Assembly: GCA_963971405.1 (NCBI GenBank)
Contig: OZ020489.1
Coordinates: 15,092,290-15,156,289 of the forward strand
Length of the DNA stretch: 64,000 nt
Direction of reading: 5' to 3'
From: Psococerastis gibbosa
Lineage: Eukaryota > Arthropoda > Insecta > Psocodea > Psocidae
How positions within the stretch are numbered: the stretch's first letter is position 1; each line of letters begins with the position of its first letter. Both the position numbers and the translations under genes were made by a program. Below are positions 23,925 through 36,900 of the stretch, one piece after another. The notes under the pieces are model-generated. The model saw only the letters and a program-made list of their open reading frames with translations. It searched no databases and had not been told where the DNA came from.

Positions 23925-24123
23925 AATAATAGGTCCGCTCTATGGAAATCTAGACCGCTCTATTTCCTAAGACCGCAGAGCATCTACCCGGGTGCCCAGC
24001 CCTAGTAGAAGACAGGGAATACTAACGATATCTTCCGGGAGATAGCAAGGGGATACTGATCAGCGCATCACCAACATGCCAAGGGTGGGCGTTGGCTAGT
24101 AAGTAAGTAAGTAAGTAAGTAAG
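23925..24123 (+). repeat. Retroelement-like 3' end with (TAAG)n tail
   Basis: A unique-looking 170 bp runs into GGCGTTGGCTAG and six tandem TAAG units at about 24100-24123. Simple tetranucleotide tails of this kind terminate several non-LTR elements and SINEs. The class is inferred from the tail only. Confidence 0.35.
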
Positions 24124-25559
24124 ATTTCCAAAGATCGCATGCATATGGCTGATTTAAGAATGATAAATTGAGATAGAATGAGAGGTTAATAGGTATACAC
24201 CCTTGTGTTGTAACACATCATAGCCTAAACTAGGTTATTTATAGCCCTAACTCTCCTAGGTTGGTTTAGTACTATAAAAAAAGTTAATATTTATTTATTT
24301 ACTTATTAAACCTTTTTACTTTTACTACTGTATGTTAAATGTTAGGCATTTATAGAGCCATAGTGAAATTGAAAGACATTTAATTCGTTTCCATATTGCT
24401 TCACTTCTCATCTCACTAGTTGAAATGAATAAAATGAGTTGAGTGTAAGAGAGGGCTTTATAGCCCTATCTCCGCTAGGTTGGCTTAGTAATGGAACAAA
24501 AAGTCAATATTTACTATGGTACGGTTATAGTTTATGCGCTCGATTAGCAGCGAATGGATTAAGTCATCTACTAGCCACTTATCACTTCAACTGGCAATTA
24601 ATCCGAAACCTAATAACACACCTGCTAAAATGTAAACGCTTAGGAATACAGGTTGCAGGACTCCTAAGCTATAGCACATCTTGTATTGACATTGGACTAG
24701 AATATTTTATAAAACATATTGTACACCAGGTTCATAATTACATAAATAATTCCTAAGAGGACTCTTGTAGGTAAAGAGTCAAAATACGCCGTAGATGGCG
24801 AGGCCTGGCTGCATCAACGTATAATGACACTAAATACACATTTGATTTGACTTGATTAACGTAAGGCCATTTTAGAATAAGTAATTGCTTGCACAAAATG
24901 GAAACGCAAGGATTTGCTAGAGCTAACGTAAGGTTGCCTCACTCCCCCCCCCCCTCCTCGGTTGGGCCAATAATACAGGACTTTTAAGAAGTCAGTTTTT
25001 GGTGAATTGAAACAATTTCGGGAACAGTTAAAAAATTAAAAAAAAAAAATCCCTTCATTTTAGCGGTTTTGGATTTCAGCTATACAAGTTATGGTAGGTG
25101 GTTGGAGCCAAATTGACAATTTCCGAAGGAACCAATAATTAAATGAGGGTTTGGTTCACTAAAATTATCATTCACGTGATCGCTTCTTAATACATGACAG
25201 CTCTCAAGATAGCTCATAACGCAATACGGCTATCAGGTGTACCTAACTAAGAGAGACAAACGTGTGCTAGTTTAGCACAATCAGTACCGTTTCAACGCCG
25301 TGCTCTATTAAGTAACAATCATACAATAATAGGGGCTAATTTATAAAAAAAATTGCAAGAATCAACACTAACTGGCAAATGTATTTGACCTTATAGTGAG
25401 TGCCAATAATGAATGGTGTAATTATCATGCTGTAATTAAACTACCAACCAGCTAAAGGTAGTCTCACGAAAAAATGGCCAAAATTGTTAGGTACCATTAT
25501 TGATCAATATTAATAATAGGCTACGGTCTACGGAGAAGAATACTGCAGCACCCTACTTC

Positions 25560-26040
25560 TCTATACGAGTGTGCAACACCTTTTTCGGCAAGAGAGAATT
25601 CGAACGGAAGACTAAGACCAGAGTCCAACCAGCCATCTTGGAGCCGATTCTCCTCTAAGGGAGCGAAAGCTGGACGCCTACAACGAGCGACCTGAGTAAA
25701 ATAAACGTGACTCAGATGAAGTGCCTAAGGCGGATTGCTGGTCGAACATGGTGGGACCGAATCCGAAATGACAGCATCAGGCAAGACCTGCAAGTGGATT
25801 CCATAGAGAGAAGAATGGAGTACAAGCAGGCCATATCCGAAGGATGGACGAGAATAGGACCACCCGGAGGTTGACGGAAGCAAGGTCACAAGGTAGAAGA
25901 CCCATCGGTAGAACGAGCACAACCCTTGAGAAAAGGATTGATCAATTCGCCGGAGCAAAACGGAAAACAAGAGTTCAAGAAATGGATACGAAGCAAACTC
26001 CTCACGCTACGCACGCGGCACTAATAAGAGGGAAGAGGAA
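25560..26040 (+). mobile_element. LINE reverse transcriptase C-terminal remnant
   Basis: A forward frame reads GSESWTPTTSDLSKINV, TQMKCLRRIAGRTWWDRIRN, then SIRQDLQVDSIERRMEYKQ, followed in another frame by RRPIGRTSTTLEKRIDQFAG. Stops and frame changes mark it as inactive. Confidence 0.65.
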
Positions 26041-26456
26041 GATGAAGCAGAAGGCTACGGTCTCAATCAGTGATTCCCAAACTTTTGAGGCTGTGCGCCA
26101 CTTTTAAGAAGTACATTAAAAGTAGGTACTGGCACTTAAAGGGATGACAGAATGACTAGGTATTGCAAAGATAAGGTATAATGTATTTTTATTAATAAAA
26201 AAACGCAATACAATTAATAAATATCCAAGGGCCACACTAAGTGCACCCTGTGAAGGGGACTTGCGTCGTAGCCGTCGTAACTATCACAATTTACAAAACA
26301 AAAACATTACAAAATAATAATAATACATAGATACTTCTGAAGCGGGAAGAATATCAAATTTAGGGATCAGGGCTGGTTTGGTCTAGCCTCTAGGTACAGT
26401 AGGTATTCCCACTGAATCAATTAAGCCGACCGTATTATGTTCGAATCATAATTCCA

Positions 26457-26834
26457 TTAAGGGTGTACAACCCTTAGGAAATTGGCAGCCCGAAATGTAA
26501 TACTTCCTATTTTTTATTTAATTAACTAAGCAAGTTATTAAAGATTTGGCCCATTTAAGTTGTAGAAGACTACTTCCTGCATTTTTATTATTAATTAATT
26601 ATTAATTTTTGGTTTTGTAGTTTTTTCATAGTATTTATTTCACGTAAAATTTTAGCCGTCAATAATATTTTGAAAAAGTTACGTAGGAACCAAAAATTAA
26701 AATTGCCTATTATATGATGCAAGAAGTAGTCTTCTACAACTTAAATGAGTCACAACACCTTGCTTAGTAAATTAAATAAAAATTAAGTATTAAATATCAT
26801 GCTGTCAATTTCCTAACAGAACGTACACTCTTAA
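26457..26834. mobile_element. TTAA-bounded hairpin MITE
   Basis: It is bounded by TTAA on both sides. Inverted ends read TTAAGGGTGTAC and GTACACTCTTAA, followed by TAGGAAATTGGCAG / CTGTCAATTTCCTA. The centre carries a second pair (GTTGTAGAAGACTACTTC and its complement), so most of the 378 bp can fold. TTAA suggests a piggyBac-like target, though TTAA may also be part of the repeat. A second copy is at 57894-58474. Confidence 0.75.
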
Positions 26835-27411
26835 CAACGCGCAGCGAAAAGTTAATCTGTTTGAACACCATAATTAATTTTTAATAATCTATTGGTATAA
26901 TAATATAACAAGGCCAAAAATTATCCAAAAAGAGTCTGCCTATTTTTTATTTAAAAAATAACTCATGAAGCATATACAACAGTTTAGGTAATTGAGTTTA
27001 CAATATATCGGTAAAGGCTTACCTTTTAATTAACTTAAAGTGAGATGGCTAAACATAAGATATCCGACCGCTTCCACGCTAAACCACTCACTGATGAGGT
27101 CCGCTGCGCCCGGTTTATTATAACCTTGCTGCAACTACTCCCTATCTCTTATCTATGGACGGACCCTTGCCTGTAGTAGACCTATCGATAGGGACGCGCG
27201 TGGTTCATTATCAAAAGATAGGGCTCGAAATTTCGGACGGGTGATCCCGGTTGAAAGTCCAGACGACTTGGCTCAAAAATACGTCACAATACAATGTGGA
27301 AGAGGGAGTAAACAGGGTGAGTAAGTGCCACCCTTTTATTTATTTTTAATTTATTCATTAATTTCTCTAAATAATGGATCAAAAATCGTTTTATGGGCTC
27401 CTAAACTCTAA

Positions 27412-27615
27412 CCGGGGCGTCGCCTTAACCGCTGGACCACAAGCCCCGACAAGTGCAGTATCTTCAAATCCTCTACTTATGCTCTCATTGACAAGATTCG
27501 TGCGCCAATCCAGTTTTTGTCACATCCTCTAATTTCGGTTATAACGTGGAGGTTACCTCTTCAACCGAAGTTAATTTAATGTCAGTGTTATATATACCAT
27601 ATAATACTACAATGT
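27412..27615 (-). repeat. Composite tRNA-derived SINE, family A
   Basis: This is the reverse complement of 19400-19608. The head GGGGCTTGTGGTCCAGCGG is on the minus strand at 27432-27450, and the body includes the AACCGAAATTAGAGGATGTG equivalent. Confidence 0.65.
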
Positions 27616-27639
27616 ATCATAAACCCTGGATGTCAGTAA

Positions 27640-28080
27640 TAGGGGAGAGATAAATCCGCATATTGTTCTGAATGGTGCGCCTGTAGTACAATGTAAACAA
27701 TACCGGTATCTCGGACGCATTGTACGAGCCGCATTGAAGTTCGAAAAGTCTTCATCAAAATGCAGAAAGTAATACGGACAACACGGTGTCGCAATCTACG
27801 CTTGGATCATAAATGTTATGTGTTCCCAATCGTTCTATTGTATACGGTATAGTGCGGCATGGAGGGATGGACTTAGACACAAGCTATGGAGAACAGAATC
27901 AGTGCATTTGAAATGTGGATATTCAGACTAATGTTGCGCATATCCTAGAGAGATCGTGCCCTAATGTTATAAGGTTTTGAGGTAAATGGATACAGAAGCC
28001 GAGTTACTGCTGACGGTCAAGAAACGAAAAACAACATACTTCGACCAGGTGATGTGGAACGAAAGTTAACGCCTTTTACA
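27640..28080 (+). mobile_element. Heavily degraded LINE fragment
   Basis: Broken forward frames recall the region after the RT core: a CRYLGRIV-like stretch (QYRYLGRIV), then ISAFEMWIFRLMLRISWRD. Several stops and shifts are present. Confidence 0.5.
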
Positions 28081-28159
28081 TGTAATAATCCAAGGGAAGA
28101 TAGAAGGATATGGTAGAGGGCTCCCGGCAGAAAAAGAACATCTTGGTTGAAAAAACTAA

Positions 28160-28800
28160 AATAGTGGTTTGGCTAGAGCATAATTTCCCTTTTCAGAGCA
28201 GCAGTCTCCAAGGTCCAAATTGCCATCTTCTTCTTGAGTTGCAATCGAAGGATTGGTTTGCAGCGAATGTTGTATTTTTCTCCTCCACTTTTGCCTGTTT
28301 TGTGCGGTCCTTTTCAGTTTTTTGTAGGTGTCGCACCCTAGGTCCTTCATGACATCTTCTAGGTACTCCTTCCTCTGTCGTCCTCTTGAGTTGGTGCATT
28401 CAACCATACCCTCAATTATGTCCTTGAGGAGCCCTTCGTGCCTCAGAATATGCCCCATCCATTTGCCTCTTTTTGTTGAAATGGTGGCCATAATAGCGCT
28501 TTTTTCGCTTTTTCTATGGAGCACTTCTTCGTTGGTTATGTGGTCTCTCCATGGGATTTTCATGATTCTTCTGTAGCACCACAATTCAAAGGCTTCCAGT
28601 TTTTTTTTGTCATGTTCATAAATGCACCATGTTTCACTTCCGTACAAGAGCACACTCCACACCAGAGTTTTGAGAAGTCATTTCATTATTTCCAAGTCGA
28701 TGTTGTTAGACTCGAATATCTTTGACTTTATGTTGAAAGCTAGTCTGGCTAAGTGTATTCGACTGGATATTTCCTGGGATGACTTTCCTTCTTGAGTTAT
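28160..28800 (-). mobile_element. LINE reverse transcriptase C-terminal remnant
   Basis: The minus frame 28662-28156 reads LLYGSETWCIYEHDKKKLEA, FELWCYRRIMKIPWRDHITN, KWMGHILRHEGLL and GRQRKEYLEDVMKDLGC. It is the longest local member of the family also at 13320-13800 and 42750-43085. There is one open frame of 168 codons but no RT catalytic core. Confidence 0.8.
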
Positions 28801-29219
28801 TTTGCTACGTTACGTTACGTTTGCTTGACCCCCGCCATAAACCATAAATTACCATAATAAGCTGGCCGGAGGCATTAAAAGAAGAAGAAACCCACTTTAA
28901 GCTGAACTGGACTTTCATCTACGAGCTCAACCGGGTTTCGAACCGCCTTTGCATTGCTGAATTGAATATCGGAATTACTTCGATTACTCCTTTACAATAT
29001 GCTTATTGGCTTTTTGCCGGTGAAATCTAACTTATGCATAAAAAAGGCTCTATGTGGCATACAACTATATTCTACCAGCAGCTACAAGAAAGTAAGTCCT
29101 GCTGCTTCTTCTCCTAATACCTCTTCTATCCAAGATTGGCGATCATCATGGCAATTGTAGTCATGATGACTATACTAGGGAATTATAATGTAGACGTTTC
29201 CCGTTGCCTGCTGCATCCC

Positions 29220-29395
29220 CAAGGCCGTAGCCAAGGGGGGGTTCATGGGGGTTCAACCCCCCCCCCCTAAATGAAATGGCTTGATACTAGATAGAATCGG
29301 ATTTTGAGAGGAAAAATAAAAACCACTATGTAAAATCCAATGAAATTTCTGAAACACCGCCCCCCCCCTCCGAGAAAATCCTGGCTACGGTCTTG
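29220..29395. mobile_element. hAT-like MITE with C/G runs
   Basis: The ends CAAGGCCGTAGCCAAGG and, in reverse, CAAGACCGTAGCCAGGA are inverted copies. Imperfect 8-bp flanks (TGCATCCC / AGTATCCC, 6 of 8) suggest an aged target duplication. Runs of G and C lie immediately inside both ends, as in the elements at 6741 and 50422. Confidence 0.6.
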
Positions 29396-29879
29396 AGTAT
29401 CCCTATCCGTTGACCCTTCCTTCAGTTCCTCCGCTTTCGGGGCCAGTTTCCCAAACCAGGACCTGTGTCCTGCACAGAAAAATACTGTTTTCGCTTATCC
29501 CGGCTCCAACTCGGTCCTCTAACTGTTCATTCCCCATTACGCTCTTCCAACTTCACCACGAGGAGGTACAGATTTCGCGTCTTTGCTTCTGAGACCATGA
29601 GGCACTACTCAGAAGCTCAAGGAGCTCAGCTACTTTGAAGAAATAGGCCTAACACTGTCAATCTATACAAAATAATCTCATGAAAATTTGAGATACGAGT
29701 AATAAATTGGTAGAAGTCAAAGTGCAGAAGTGAAGTGCTTTTTGTTACTTGATTTTATATTACTGTAATCACTCCAACAATGAAGCAAGATTATTATGAG
29801 CCAACTTGTGCAAATTCCAATTTTGCTTTCCTATTTGTACGCTAGCATAAGGAAAGCATTGTGATGGTCGAAATGTTCG

Positions 29880-30230
29880 ATTTCAACGGAATTACACGTT
29901 TTGAGGTCCCAGCACTCAGAACCATACACGGGCGAATAACTTGCTTATAGATGCGTTCTTTCAGCTTTTTTGGCATTTTCTGGTCTGTCAGTATCCCGGA
30001 CATGTCTCGAAACTATTGACTTTTGACATCTTAACAGCCCTCTATGACTCTTGAACATGTCTACTTTGTTTAGGGGTTGATTTCCAATACTGATGGTGCC
30101 TGGTTCCTGTCATAGACCATCCATATATTCCGTTTTTGCACGGTTCACTTTCAGTTTCATTCCAGTGCTTCAACCCATTCGGCTAAATCTTGTTCAGCCT
30201 CATTTCGAATTAAAAATCATACTTGGGGTG
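29880..30230 (-). mobile_element. LINE reverse transcriptase remnant
   Basis: Minus-strand frames read NEAEQDLAEWVEALE and, after stops, QKMPKKLKERIYKQVIRP, typical of the region around and after the thumb of insect non-LTR RTs. It is broken by stops and shifts. Confidence 0.6.
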
Positions 30231-31559
30231 ATTTTAAAATTTGGTCTAGCTCACGGTCTAGCTATACGAACTCAAGAAAGAGAGACATCAAAGGAACGAC
30301 ATTGGTTGGGATACGCAAACTAGTAACTTAATTTTGAGGATGTGATGCTTCAACTGTCATAAATGACTTTATTAAGAACCTAATTTGTTTGAAAGACAAT
30401 GAAAAGCCTTAGAATAACATAAAATAGAATTTTTGTCACCGCATAATGTAGATCTATGATTTGTTTTCTCGTCTGGTAGGAAAAAACTTACCCAGTGACG
30501 TCACTTGCATTGTTTCCAAGTTTTGATAAGACCCCATACTGATCACTCAAGAGCTTTTACTCATTGATGTCCGATAAGACTGAGACATCACGAGCTCCCG
30601 AACTGACCTCCTTTATCGATTCCTACAAATCCGCGCCTTGCCGCCCTGATGAAAGGAAAAAGGATCAAAAGTAGATTAGCTACTGCTGCATGATTACAAT
30701 GTTTCATAGTTTTTCGGGACAGATGACGAGATAAGTACAAATAAAGGGGGCCACTTAAGATTTTTTGGCAAACATAAAGATAACATGCTAACATAAAAAA
30801 GATTTATCAGACGGATATAATCCCTTCAAATATATATTTGAGAAAGCGGTCGCTCTATTATTGTTTTCCCCTCCTAACTTCTTTGGTCAAGCTTCGACAA
30901 ATATGTCATACCGTAACTATTATATAATATTGCAATACGTAACATGCATATAATGCAGCATTATCGGTATTCAGTTTACGATAGCTAGCGGATACATACA
31001 GTAATCTCGAATTATACAAAAAAAGAGGACTATTGCTTGTCTTGTAGGTCAGGACCTAGATTACCAGATCAAGGCGGCTTTACTCTTAGTAAATAGACAG
31101 TCTATCAATGGCATTGAATAAGTTAAAAGTATTAAAAATTCATGCGATACTATGGCAAACTGAGTGTTGACAGGAAAATATCTCCCCGCTCGCTAAATTT
31201 GATAACTACATTTAGGAAATGAACTTATTTTTATTTCATTGTAATAACAGAAACTATACTCACTTTGCTTCCTTTGATGGCACATTATCCCTGTAGCAAT
31301 TATTGAAGTAGTGAAATATCTATAAAGGTTTTATGTTTCTTAGCAATATCAGTGCGGAGCGTCCATATTTTCCCCTTAATTTAGGGCGACAAGATTACCC
31401 TTGTAATTCTTTTACCTTTTCTTTGTTGTTCAGTTCATTTGAGATTCAAATGCCGTCCTGGAAAATAATAACACCTTTATTAAGTTAGAAAGTTGCACGG
31501 AAATTGTAATTAGTAACTAAATGGATTGCTCAATTTACAATTAGGACCATTGCGAAGAA
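30231..31559. other. Intergenic stretch, nothing recognised
   Basis: It is AT-rich with only short open frames and no splice-bounded coding segment. I see no repeat family shared with the rest of the window. Confidence 0.4.
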
Positions 31560-31715
31560 TTTTTTTTATATGTTAATCGCATGCAAACAATTTAATGAAT
31601 TTATCCGATTGACCCCTTCAGTCACCTCAATGAGTAAATTAATATTTGTGCTGAGTTACGACACGTCTCCGGTCGCATTGCATGTAGAGACTCGCACAAT
31701 TACAAGCACGCTACC
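31560..31715 (-). repeat. SINE, family B
   Basis: In reverse it reads GCTTGTAATTGTGCGAGTCT, a CGGAGACGTGTCGTAAC-type segment, TGAGGTGACTGAAGGGGTCA, TTAAATTGTTTGCATGCGAT, then an A-rich tail. The same series occurs at 38525, 43373, 46540 and 49838 (+) and at 57500 and 57960 (-). Confidence 0.7.
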
Positions 31716-32296
31716 ACCTAGCCATCGAAGTCGATAGAACATTATATTCAGAATTAGATGGTGAGCTAAACTCTGAAGAAGCAGCTTGAGTCTGATAGAT
31801 GTGTTTACGGTGCAAAAGGTCGATTCGGCACGCGCGAGCCACTGTGCGGTCGGCTTCACGTCGGACTCAGAAATTTTCTCTCTTGACTCAGTGGTTTTCC
31901 AACTACCCAGTTGCTACAATGCCAAATTTCTCCGCGAGTCACCGGCGTACAAAACATCTGTGTGTACCGGGCTTTTTATTTATAAGACTACTAAGCGGGA
32001 AATTGCCATAGGCGTTGCATGAGCAAACAGTGCTTCCTGTTGGAATCAGTACTTTTCAGTACCTGATGTAGCAGGGTTTCAAATCTATAATATGTAAAAT
32101 AGCATACCTTAATGAAAGGGAAGATTGAAGGATAAAACTTAAGGAATAAAGTGCAATGAAAAAATGCATTTGAGCAACAAAAGCATAGGACCACATTGCT
32201 GTGGCGCTGAATCACGTAAATTTTAAAATATATATAAAATAAAATGGGCAAAAACATTTGTAAAAACGCTTTATATAACATATTAAGTCTACAAAA

Positions 32297-33163
32297 TGAA
32301 AGAACCGGTCCGAGTTTACTCGAACTACTTTCCAATTTATCAAAATTAGTAGATACAGAAAATGAGTAATTTCATGGTAAATAATTTTCCTATGGTTAAA
32401 TTACCGATATCTCGGGGGGGGGGGGGGGGGTGTGTCCATCTGACGTCACTTCTGGAGGTGAGGTAAATTCTAGATAGGTCAGACCAACACATTACCACAC
32501 AGCAATACTGGCAGGGCACGCAATGCATTTGAGCGTGAATTTTCTATCATTTTTTCAAAAAAACATTTTTTTTTACAAAACCAAAAACGTTTCTGGGAAA
32601 GCAACCTGTTCGGTTTCGTTACTCAATTTAACACCTAAAACATACCTGAAGGTAGAAATCATCGATAGCAAGGTGTCGCAGAAAAATTATTTTTTAGTCA
32701 TTTTTCATTAAAATTTAGTTATTTTTATTTTTTTACCCCCAGAAGCAACCTATCAAAGGGCAAGCGACCCCACGCATTTCGTTAATATTAATAACGACTA
32801 CAATATATGTGAATTTAAAAGAAATCGTTGGAGCCGTTTTTGAGAAATAATTTTTTAAGACGTTTTTTTTTAGAATAAAACCCCCACAAATTAAGTTAGC
32901 CCCAAATAAAAAAAATCGTTCCGAGGTATGATTTTTGTGAACCTACATGCCGAATTTCATCAAGATCGACCGAGTAGTTTGCCCGGAAATCGACGCACAG
33001 ACAGACAGACAGACAGACAGAACGACAGACAGACAGACATTTCGTAAAAAACACTTTTTTGGGTTCCTGGGACCTCAAAACGTGTAAATCCGTTGAAATC
33101 TCGGAATCGAAAATTTCGACCGTCACAAAGCTTTCCTTATACTACGTATAAATTGGAAAGCAA
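32297..33163 (+). repeat. Long non-coding dispersed element, family C (full copy)
   Basis: It begins GAACCGGTCCGAGTTTACTC and ends TATAAATTGGAAAGCAA. An inner CTTTCCAATTTAT at 32328 is the reverse of the 3' end. It shares with 46674-47434 and 62657-63299 a series of blocks: CACGCAATGCATTTGAGCGT, a (GACA)n stretch at 32999, GTTCCTGGGACCTCAAAACG and GTAAATCCGTTGAAATCTCG. It has no ORF. A run of 17 G (32414-32430) lies inside this copy. Confidence 0.75.
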
Positions 33164-33429
33164 AAATGTAAGATTCGGATATGGCAGGTAATTTCAGGTC
33201 AGTTGAACACTGCAGACGTCGTTGGCCAGGTTTATCAAGCTGGGATAACGAGATTCATAATTTCAAACAAATCCAGTAATCCGACATTGCTTATACTCTC
33301 GGCTCATTCGCAAAATGGCTTCGCAACGAATGGACTACAAGCATCAGAGTTGTACATGATTCCGTAGAAGTAGATAAAAACCTAGAAATAAAAATACAAT
33401 TATCGGAAAGTCCTCACCTGTAATAATAG

Positions 33430-33870
33430 CTTCCTAGTGTTCCTACTGAGGTCAAGACCATGTCTCGGATAGGCACAGATAGTGGGTTCGAATCCCGCCA
33501 AGTTAAGATTTTTCTAAATCCGTGGAGGTTGCCTCTTCAACCGTAGTTACTTTAATGCCAGTATTAATATAGTATAATGCTGCAATATATTGAATAAAGA
33601 ATTATACAATTAAGTTAGCTCGCCGACCTGTTTGGTTGGATAGTTGTGTAGCTGGTGCTAATCTGTCTCACAAATTCGAATCTTGCCGAAGAGGGTATAA
33701 GTAGAGGATTTAGCAGACTCTGTACTTGAGCGGGCTTGTGGTCCAGCGGTTTTGACGATTCCTGGAAAGGAATAGATCGTAGGTTCGAATCCCATCAAGC
33801 ACCGATTTGTCTAAATCCTCTATTTTCCGGTTAGTGCTTCAAGAACGACTTGTCAATAAATCCACAATAC
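33430..33870 (+). repeat. Tandem tRNA-like SINE units, family A
   Basis: Three B-box-like sites occur: GGGTTCGAATCCC near 33485, AAATTCGAATC near 33675 and AGGTTCGAATCCC near 33782. The last is preceded by the A-box-bearing GGCTTGTGGTCCAGCGG. The spacing looks like a chain of tRNA-derived units with shared TCTAAATCC...CTATTT connectors, not like genuine tRNA genes, because acceptor stems do not pair. Confidence 0.6.
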
Positions 33871-33953
33871 ATAAAATACCAAACAGGATGCTTCAGTTTT
33901 AAAAGGGCAAACTTTTGATTTTAATGTATACAAAACATTGATAACTCACTGAA

Positions 33954-36900
33954 CTAAAAGTTGACGGCAAACTTTTCCGCTGCCTCCAATGCTTCTTTCA
34001 ATTGCTCACCACTTAACTTCTTCCCCTTCATATTGTAAACCAAGTCAGGGTCTTGCCCCTTTGGTGGTCCACCTTGGGCTTTTACGTGTCGACAAACATA
34101 CCCAAGCCAAAGTTGGGCCGAGAAATTAGGCGTCACATTTGCCTGTGGATAAAAGAATTTATTATCACTGTAATAGATTCTTCAAGCTCCCTCATTGTAA
34201 GTTAAACCTAGTACCTGCAGTTTACTGATGCATGAGTAACGTTAATAATTATAATATTATATATTTAACAATATATAGTAGATCACCTTTGGAACACAGC
34301 ATCGCGCCTTAATAAGTCCCTCACTAGTTGCTAAAATAAGAGATGGAGTGTCTCCACACATTTTCGAAGCTTTTTGTAATGGCACATCGTCCAAGTTGCT
34401 GGAACAATCGAGGTAGTGAATAATGTAATTTTTCTTGTTTTCACCTATGACTCTCTTCATTTCAGAGTCCATTGACGTCCTGGAATAAGTAAAATGGTTT
34501 TACTAGAGTTTTAAACAGGCTAAATAGGAGAGATGGGACATTCAAGCGGGTCAAAAAAAAATTTGAAGCCTGGGGCCACCAGAAATGTTTTTTCAATGGC
34601 TGGTCATAGGAGACGTGGCATTAGGTAGCCCCAGGATTAAAAAAATATTTTTGGCACACTTCAATGTCCCGTTTCCCTTATATAGTTCTCTAGGTTTGAC
34701 TGTTGATACAATAGAATAGAATATTCAACCCTTGCAACATGCCTTTACAGCGCTATCCGTATTTAATAACTACCTGAGATACTTAAGGCAATTTCAACAA
34801 ACCACCTAATAGTTAAATCCAGCGAAAAATGCCTAATGCTTTGGGACGTAGTAAAACATGGCGGCAGAGAAATCGTCTGCGGATTTTTTTTGTGCCTCAC
34901 ATTTGAGGGAAATCTTTCCGAATTGATCCAACATTTTCGTTCCATGGCGGTTTTATTGGCAAAATCACTCTTTGAACACCTTTTGAAATATATAAACTTC
35001 GATAATACCATAAATTTGTGTTTTAATCTGTATCATCTATTGTTAATCTATAAAATAAAAATATCTAAATGGAAGAAGCAAACGAAGTATCACAAAAATA
35101 GGACTTTTATCGGGTTTCATGTATTAACGTTAGTTCATAAGACAAAATTTATTGTATATTATAGCAGTTTATACATTTTAGGAGCTATTTAAGGAACATT
35201 TTTGGCCATACAAAGACTCTGGACGAGAAATTAATTAATCAGTTTTAACACTATATTATTAAAAAAATGGAAAGAAGCTCTAGGTTGTATTGTTTGATCT
35301 TACCTTAGCGAGCCTCTGGCATTGTATTTAAGCTGCACTTTCAATTCTTCAATCTGCTCGGTCAAACTAGTTTTTAATATATAACTAATCAGATCAGTGT
35401 CTCGCATGGCTTTCAAAAGCATGTTCAGCTTTTTGTCATAGATTTCCACCTAGAAATATATGAAGCATAAATTGAGAATATTAAAAAAACACAATATTCG
35501 ATCCAATAAGTATGAGTCTAAGATAAAGTTGAAAGTGTAATACCTAAATTCAGATTCAAATCGTATATATTTAAATATAATCATTCCAAATATTTCTCTT
35601 ATGGGTTAGGCACTTAGGGTTGTTTAATATACATAATAAATAATATTAATACTTGGATTACTAATAAATGAGAAGTATTACAACAAATATTTATGTTCTG
35701 ATTCTTCTCCGAACTTCATAATCATTCCAAATATTTCCCTTATGGATTAGGATTGTTTAATATAGTACATAATAAGTAATAATTTTATTAATAATTGGAT
35801 TACTAGTAAATAAGAAGTCTTACAACAAACATTTTTGTTCTGATTCTTCTCCGAACTTTGTCATCTTCACCTTCACATAAGTGTTAATTATTAAGCAGCT
35901 AGGAAAAAATTGCAACTGTCATATTCAGTAAATGATCTATACCTCTTTGTCACCGCACTCATTGCGACGCAAGGCGTCAGAAATTTCTTCATTTATTTTT
36001 TTCCATTCCTGTTCGAACGTTGCCGTATTTTGGAGTGCTTCGCTGGCATGTTCACCCGTGACAGCAGTAATTGTCTTGACAGAACTCGACAGCGATTTGA
36101 AGTTGGTAATGACGAAATCACCCAGTTGTCCCGTTCGGGTAACATGCGTTCCACAACATGGCTCCCTGTAAATAAATATATACTTATCAGTATTCTGAAT
36201 CAGACAAGAATATCAAAATATATACTTATAGTATTAATCACACATTCACCAGAGGGTGAATATCACACCACAGCGGGGCTAAGGGATGCTATACCATCAC
36301 TACGCTCTGCTATAGTGTATTATCCTTGCGCAAGGACTTTCTAAAACAGTTTTCCGGTGTCTACCTGAGTTGGTGATGTTTGGCAAACTGCTATCAGAAG
36401 TGCACTGGGTGAGACCTTTCTGGGTTTCATGCGATCACTGTACTCCTCTTTCAAGCTCTATTTCTGAGAAATATGAATTAATGGAGTTACTGACTGTATC
36501 TGCTTTTGTGTGCAATGGGTGCAACTGCCGTAAAAAGCGATCGACCCTTAAAAATATAAAAATAGGCACAGCAAAATAAAAAATGGTACCATCCTACTAT
36601 AATAATAATAATAGTCTTTATTGAAGAAAATTAAATATAGGTACAGTGAGATTAGGACCTATGGCCCTCTTTTACACCTAACTGCTTATCAACGATAGCT
36701 TAATGGAAATATTTGAATATAATAAACTACATTCATACCGAATACCAGTCACACTAATTCTATTTCGCTACCATCCACATTCATTTTCTCACACATTCAC
36801 ACGCAGCATTGCCTTATATTGTTCAATCCTGAAATCTCGGGACTCATTCTCTTAAATCCCGGGATCCCGAATCCCGGAATTGCGACCTCTACTGTCACTT

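Larger units (their letters stand above)
22471..25559. other. Intergenic stretch with repeats only
   Basis: No exon or domain is recognised. It contains a SINE (23375-23510), a retroelement-like tail with (TAAG)n (23925-24123), tail pieces of SINE family D (24240-24300, 24440-24520), and a C run at about 24943. Confidence 0.45.

Noticed and set aside
32414-32430. 17-base G run as a regulatory quadruplex
   Set aside because: It lies in a transposable element and is absent from the sister copy at 46674. A sequencing or slippage origin is as likely.
32999-33040. GACA microsatellite as an independent feature
   Set aside because: The tract occurs at the same place in the other family C copies, so it is part of that element.
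33733-33800. tRNA gene with A and B boxes
   Set aside because: Acceptor and anticodon stems do not form, and the sequence is repeated elsewhere as part of a SINE family.
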